Source of the DNA: CAWIHK01 sp963835935
GTDB taxonomy: Bacteria; Bacteroidota; Ignavibacteria; UBA10030; CAVZMI01
DNA length: 64,000 nt
Direction: 5' to 3'
Assembly (NCBI GenBank): GCA_963835935.1
Contig: CAWIHK010000001.1
Span: forward strand, 434,001-498,000
How positions within the stretch are numbered: position 1 is the first letter of the stretch; the number at the start of each line of letters is the position of its first letter. This document shows positions 61,650 through 64,000 of this stretch, piece by piece. The notes under the pieces were generated by a model. It did no database searches. It worked only from the letters and a program-made list of their open reading frames with translations, and was not told the origin of the DNA. The translations under genes were made by a program, and so were the position numbers.

Positions 61650-63644
61650 ATGACACATTCTTCGCTATCAAAAACACAAATAAAGCAACTCATCGATCAG
61701 CAATGCACTGCTGAGGATTGGGCCAAAGTTGAAGTGAAATCCGATACAGATTTATGCCGTATTCACGCCGTTCATTTTTATGGTGCGGTTACAATCGGTT
61801 CGAATATCGGCAATATTAATTTCGATGGAGTGGAACTTCCCTGCGGTCTATTCAATGCTGCGCTGTCGAATTGTTCCATTGGAGACAATGTTCGTATTGC
61901 AAATATTGGTTCGACAATAGTGAACTATTTTATTGAGGACAATGTCCTTATTCAAAATATCGATTCGTTGGTGGTGAATGGTGATAGTAATTTTGGAAAT
62001 GGGATCGAGATCAAAGTTCTGAATGAAGGCGGCGGGCGAATTGTGAAACTCGTTAATGAATTGACTGCACAAACAGCATTTCTCCAAACTGTATACAGGC
62101 ATGATAAAGAATTTTGTGAAAAGATCGACACACTCAGTGCTGCGAAAATTATCAGCGCAAATTCAACGAGAGGCCGTGTTGCGAAAGGGGCGAGGATCGT
62201 TCATTCGGGGACGATCTCCAACGTCAACATCGGTCCGTCAACGTATATTCATGGAGCAGCGAAGCTCGATCGTGGAACGATATTAAGTTGTCAGGAAAAT
62301 CCAACAGAGATTGGAGACGGAGTACAATGCGTCGATTTCATAATCGCTGAAGGAGCTAAAGTTTTAAGCGGTGCAATACTGGATAAAGTTTACGTCGGAC
62401 AGGGAGCGAAGATAGCGAAACAATTCTCGGCAGAGAACTCACTATTCTTTGCAAACTGTGAAGGATATCACGGTGAAGCGGTATCGTTGTTCGCTGGTCC
62501 GTATACCGTCACACATCACAAATCGACTTTATTGATCGCGGACCTTTGTTCCTTCTTCAATGCAGGATCAGGGACGAATCAAAGTAATCACATGTATAAA
62601 CTAGGCCCGTTGCATCAGGGAATATTTGAAAGAGGATGTAAAACCGGTTCGTTCGCTTATTGTCTTCATGATACACACGTCGGTGCTTTCAGTGTTATCG
62701 TTGGAAAACACAACTTGAACATCAACACGCCGAATCTTCCGTTTTCACTAATCCGTGAGAAGGATGGAGTATCTAAAATTAATCCGGGTGTCATGTTGCA
62801 GTTTGTGGGATTAGTTCGTGATGGAGATAAATGGCCGGAGCGTGATAATCGAAAAACAGAAAACAAACGAGATATAATTGTTTTCGATATTTTTTCACCT
62901 TACACGGTAGAAAAAATGCGCAGAGGCCGGACTGAACTTCTTGCACTAAATAAAATAATCCGGGATGAAAAGGTTCCGATTCTTTACAACGGTATTCAAG
63001 TAGCCGGAACTGCGATCACGCAAGGAATAAAAAATTATTCAAACGCGATTACTAGGTATGTATTAGGAAAAGTTATTGAACGTATTCAGACAGCGTTGTC
63101 CGGAAAGAAGAAATGGGAGGAAGTAATTGCAACGCTGAAACCGGAATATATTCTGAAAGTGCCAACGGAATGGACAGACATTGCCGGGCTTATCGCTCCT
63201 TGTGAATTGATGAGAAAACTGCAGGACGATGTTAAAAACGGTAAGGTATCATCATACGAAGATTTGATTGAATGTTTCCAATCGATCTATCATAATTATC
63301 GTAACTATGAATGGGAATATATTTGTGACTTGTTTACGAAAGAATTCGGTTTTGTTATTGACAAACTTCAAAAATCCGATTTTCTCGGTTTGATAGACGT
63401 ATGGAAAAATGCGTCTACAGTTTTGGCAAAACAAATTCTCGAAGACTCGAAAAAAGAATTCAATGCTACAGCCAAAATAGGTTATGGATTAGACGGAACA
63501 AAAGATGATATGGAAAATGATTTTACGAGAGTTCGCGGTTCAGCTCATATGAATGAAATTTTCCGGCGGCTTGAAGGTGAAGTAAGCCAAATTAACGACC
63601 GATATTTTTTGTTAAAAGAAATGGTAAAAACTACACCTGAGTGA
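61650..63644 (+). CDS. DUF4954 family protein with left-handed beta-helix
   Basis: 664 aa. The middle (about 40-330) has hexapeptide-type repeats of a left-handed beta-helix (GAVTIGSNIGNINFDGVEL, NCSIGDNVRIANIGS, VYVGQGAKIAKQFS), and the latter half is helical. The start MTHSSLSKTQIKQLIDQQCTAEDW and the NQSNHMYKLGPLHQGIFERG segment fit DUF4954, a family found mainly in FCB bacteria. Beta-helices of this kind often bind nucleotide sugars in acyltransferases, but no catalytic residue was assigned. The function is unknown. Confidence 0.88.
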   Translation: MTHSSLSKTQIKQLIDQQCTAEDWAKVEVKSDTDLCRIHAVHFYGAVTIGSNIGNINFDGVELPCGLFNAALSNCSIGDNVRIANIGSTIVNYFIEDNVLIQNIDSLVVNGDSNFGNGIEIKVLNEGGGRIVKLVNELTAQTAFLQTVYRHDKEFCEKIDTLSAAKIISANSTRGRVAKGARIVHSGTISNVNIGPSTYIHGAAKLDRGTILSCQENPTEIGDGVQCVDFIIAEGAKVLSGAILDKVYVGQGAKIAKQFSAENSLFFANCEGYHGEAVSLFAGPYTVTHHKSTLLIADLCSFFNAGSGTNQSNHMYKLGPLHQGIFERGCKTGSFAYCLHDTHVGAFSVIVGKHNLNINTPNLPFSLIREKDGVSKINPGVMLQFVGLVRDGDKWPERDNRKTENKRDIIVFDIFSPYTVEKMRRGRTELLALNKIIRDEKVPILYNGIQVAGTAITQGIKNYSNAITRYVLGKVIERIQTALSGKKKWEEVIATLKPEYILKVPTEWTDIAGLIAPCELMRKLQDDVKNGKVSSYEDLIECFQSIYHNYRNYEWEYICDLFTKEFGFVIDKLQKSDFLGLIDVWKNASTVLAKQILEDSKKEFNATAKIGYGLDGTKDDMENDFTRVRGSAHMNEIFRRLEGEVSQINDRYFLLKEMVKTTPE

Positions 63645-64000
63645 CGAATTAAAATTTTCTTCGAAAGTTTTGAAAACCACTCAATGTGACCATTCGTCAT
63701 AAACAACATTGCCCATAATTTTATTCTCAGAACAGCAGATTTATTGTTCCAAACAATTCCAGAGATCATTTGTAATAAAGAAATAGCATTAGATTTTACG
63801 ATTGACCGGAAACGCTGGTAAAAAATACCGACTAACACCCGTTCGAAAGCATGCTCTCGAACGTTTTCCGACAATTTAAAAAACGGCTAAAATAAGTTGA
63901 TTTCTCGTCATCCTCCTGAAAAAGGTACGACTTCATAATTCCGGTCGAATTTACTAACCATAATTTTTATAATTATGCAGATTAAAATAGGAAAGCAAAT
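63645..64000. other. Window end, no gene recognised
   Basis: 356 bases with a weak hairpin CGTTCGA/TCGAACG (63840-63863) followed by TTTT, a possible terminator for the DUF4954 gene. An open frame on the minus strand (63545-63874) overlaps the end of that gene and matches nothing I know. Confidence 0.35.

Noticed and set aside
63545..63874. 109-aa frame on the minus strand
   Set aside because: Overlaps the end of the DUF4954 gene, has no recognised domain or good start; kept only as a remark.
1..64000. Mobile element or prophage island
   Set aside because: No transposase, integrase, attachment site or phage structural gene was recognised; the duplications appear to be local recombination.

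Overview
The window looks like the chromosome of an FCB-group bacterium, most likely Ignavibacteria or a close relative. The evidence is the PNPFNPST-type C-terminal sorting domains of the type IX secretion system (T9SS) on several secreted proteins, a DUF4954 protein, a DUF6599 protein, a PG0541-type PII-like protein beside an RND pump, and a membrane pyrophosphatase. Shine-Dalgarno sites and TTGAC(T/A)-N16/17-TAT promoters are easy to see. No rRNA, tRNA, insertion sequence, prophage or CRISPR array was recognised.

Region 1 (1-18.8 kb) is the most unusual part. After the 3' end of a T9SS-sorted protein there are three tandem copies of a roughly 6-kb cassette. Each copy has a promoter, a leader with a conserved nested stem, gene A (about 920-940 aa, exported, ending in what looks like a lysozyme/lytic-transglycosylase-like domain), gene B (about 665-698 aa, exported, FG-GAP/VCBS-like repeats plus a helical Cys-containing C-terminus) and gene C (214 aa, T9SS-sorted). 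The outer parts of the cassette are almost identical between copies. The 3' half of A and the 5' half of B, which face each other, are divergent. A3 is broken by a 31-bp tandem duplication. I recognise no described system with this layout.

Region 2 (18.9-27.5 kb) holds an exported M3 peptidase, an omega-amidase-like nitrilase, a PDZ/membrane/GAF/PPM-phosphatase regulator, a YprB-type nuclease and a 602-aa protein of unknown function. Region 3 (27.5-36 kb, minus strand) is rich in nitrogen-related genes: a PP2C phosphatase, a Ser/Thr kinase and glutamine synthetase run in series, the last two overlapping by one base (TAATG), followed by an APC permease, a porin and two PII proteins. The porin/PII/PII-like segment is an old tandem duplication in which a different gene has decayed in each copy.

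Region 4 (36-42.5 kb, minus strand) is a tripartite efflux operon: TetR, TolC-like protein, adaptor, RND pump and PII-like protein. The adaptor has an in-frame stop at codon 60. A promoter overlapping a palindromic operator precedes tetR. Region 5 (42.6-47.8 kb) has a TonB receptor with a YfiR-like partner, lying between two copies of a GIY-YIG/UvrC-like gene (one a fragment, one frameshifted), and pdxB.

Region 6 (47.8-53 kb) carries GspE/PilB ATPase, zinc-ribbon and receiver genes, a decayed PAS sensor, an MNT/HEPN pair and a glycosyltransferase. Region 7 (53.2-64 kb) has a K+-independent-type membrane pyrophosphatase, a second MNT/HEPN pair between duplicated terminators, a five-gene minus-strand run (ABC-type membrane protein, ROK regulator, DUF6599, Tat-exported aldo/keto reductase with an Fe-S tail, small repeat protein) and a DUF4954 protein.
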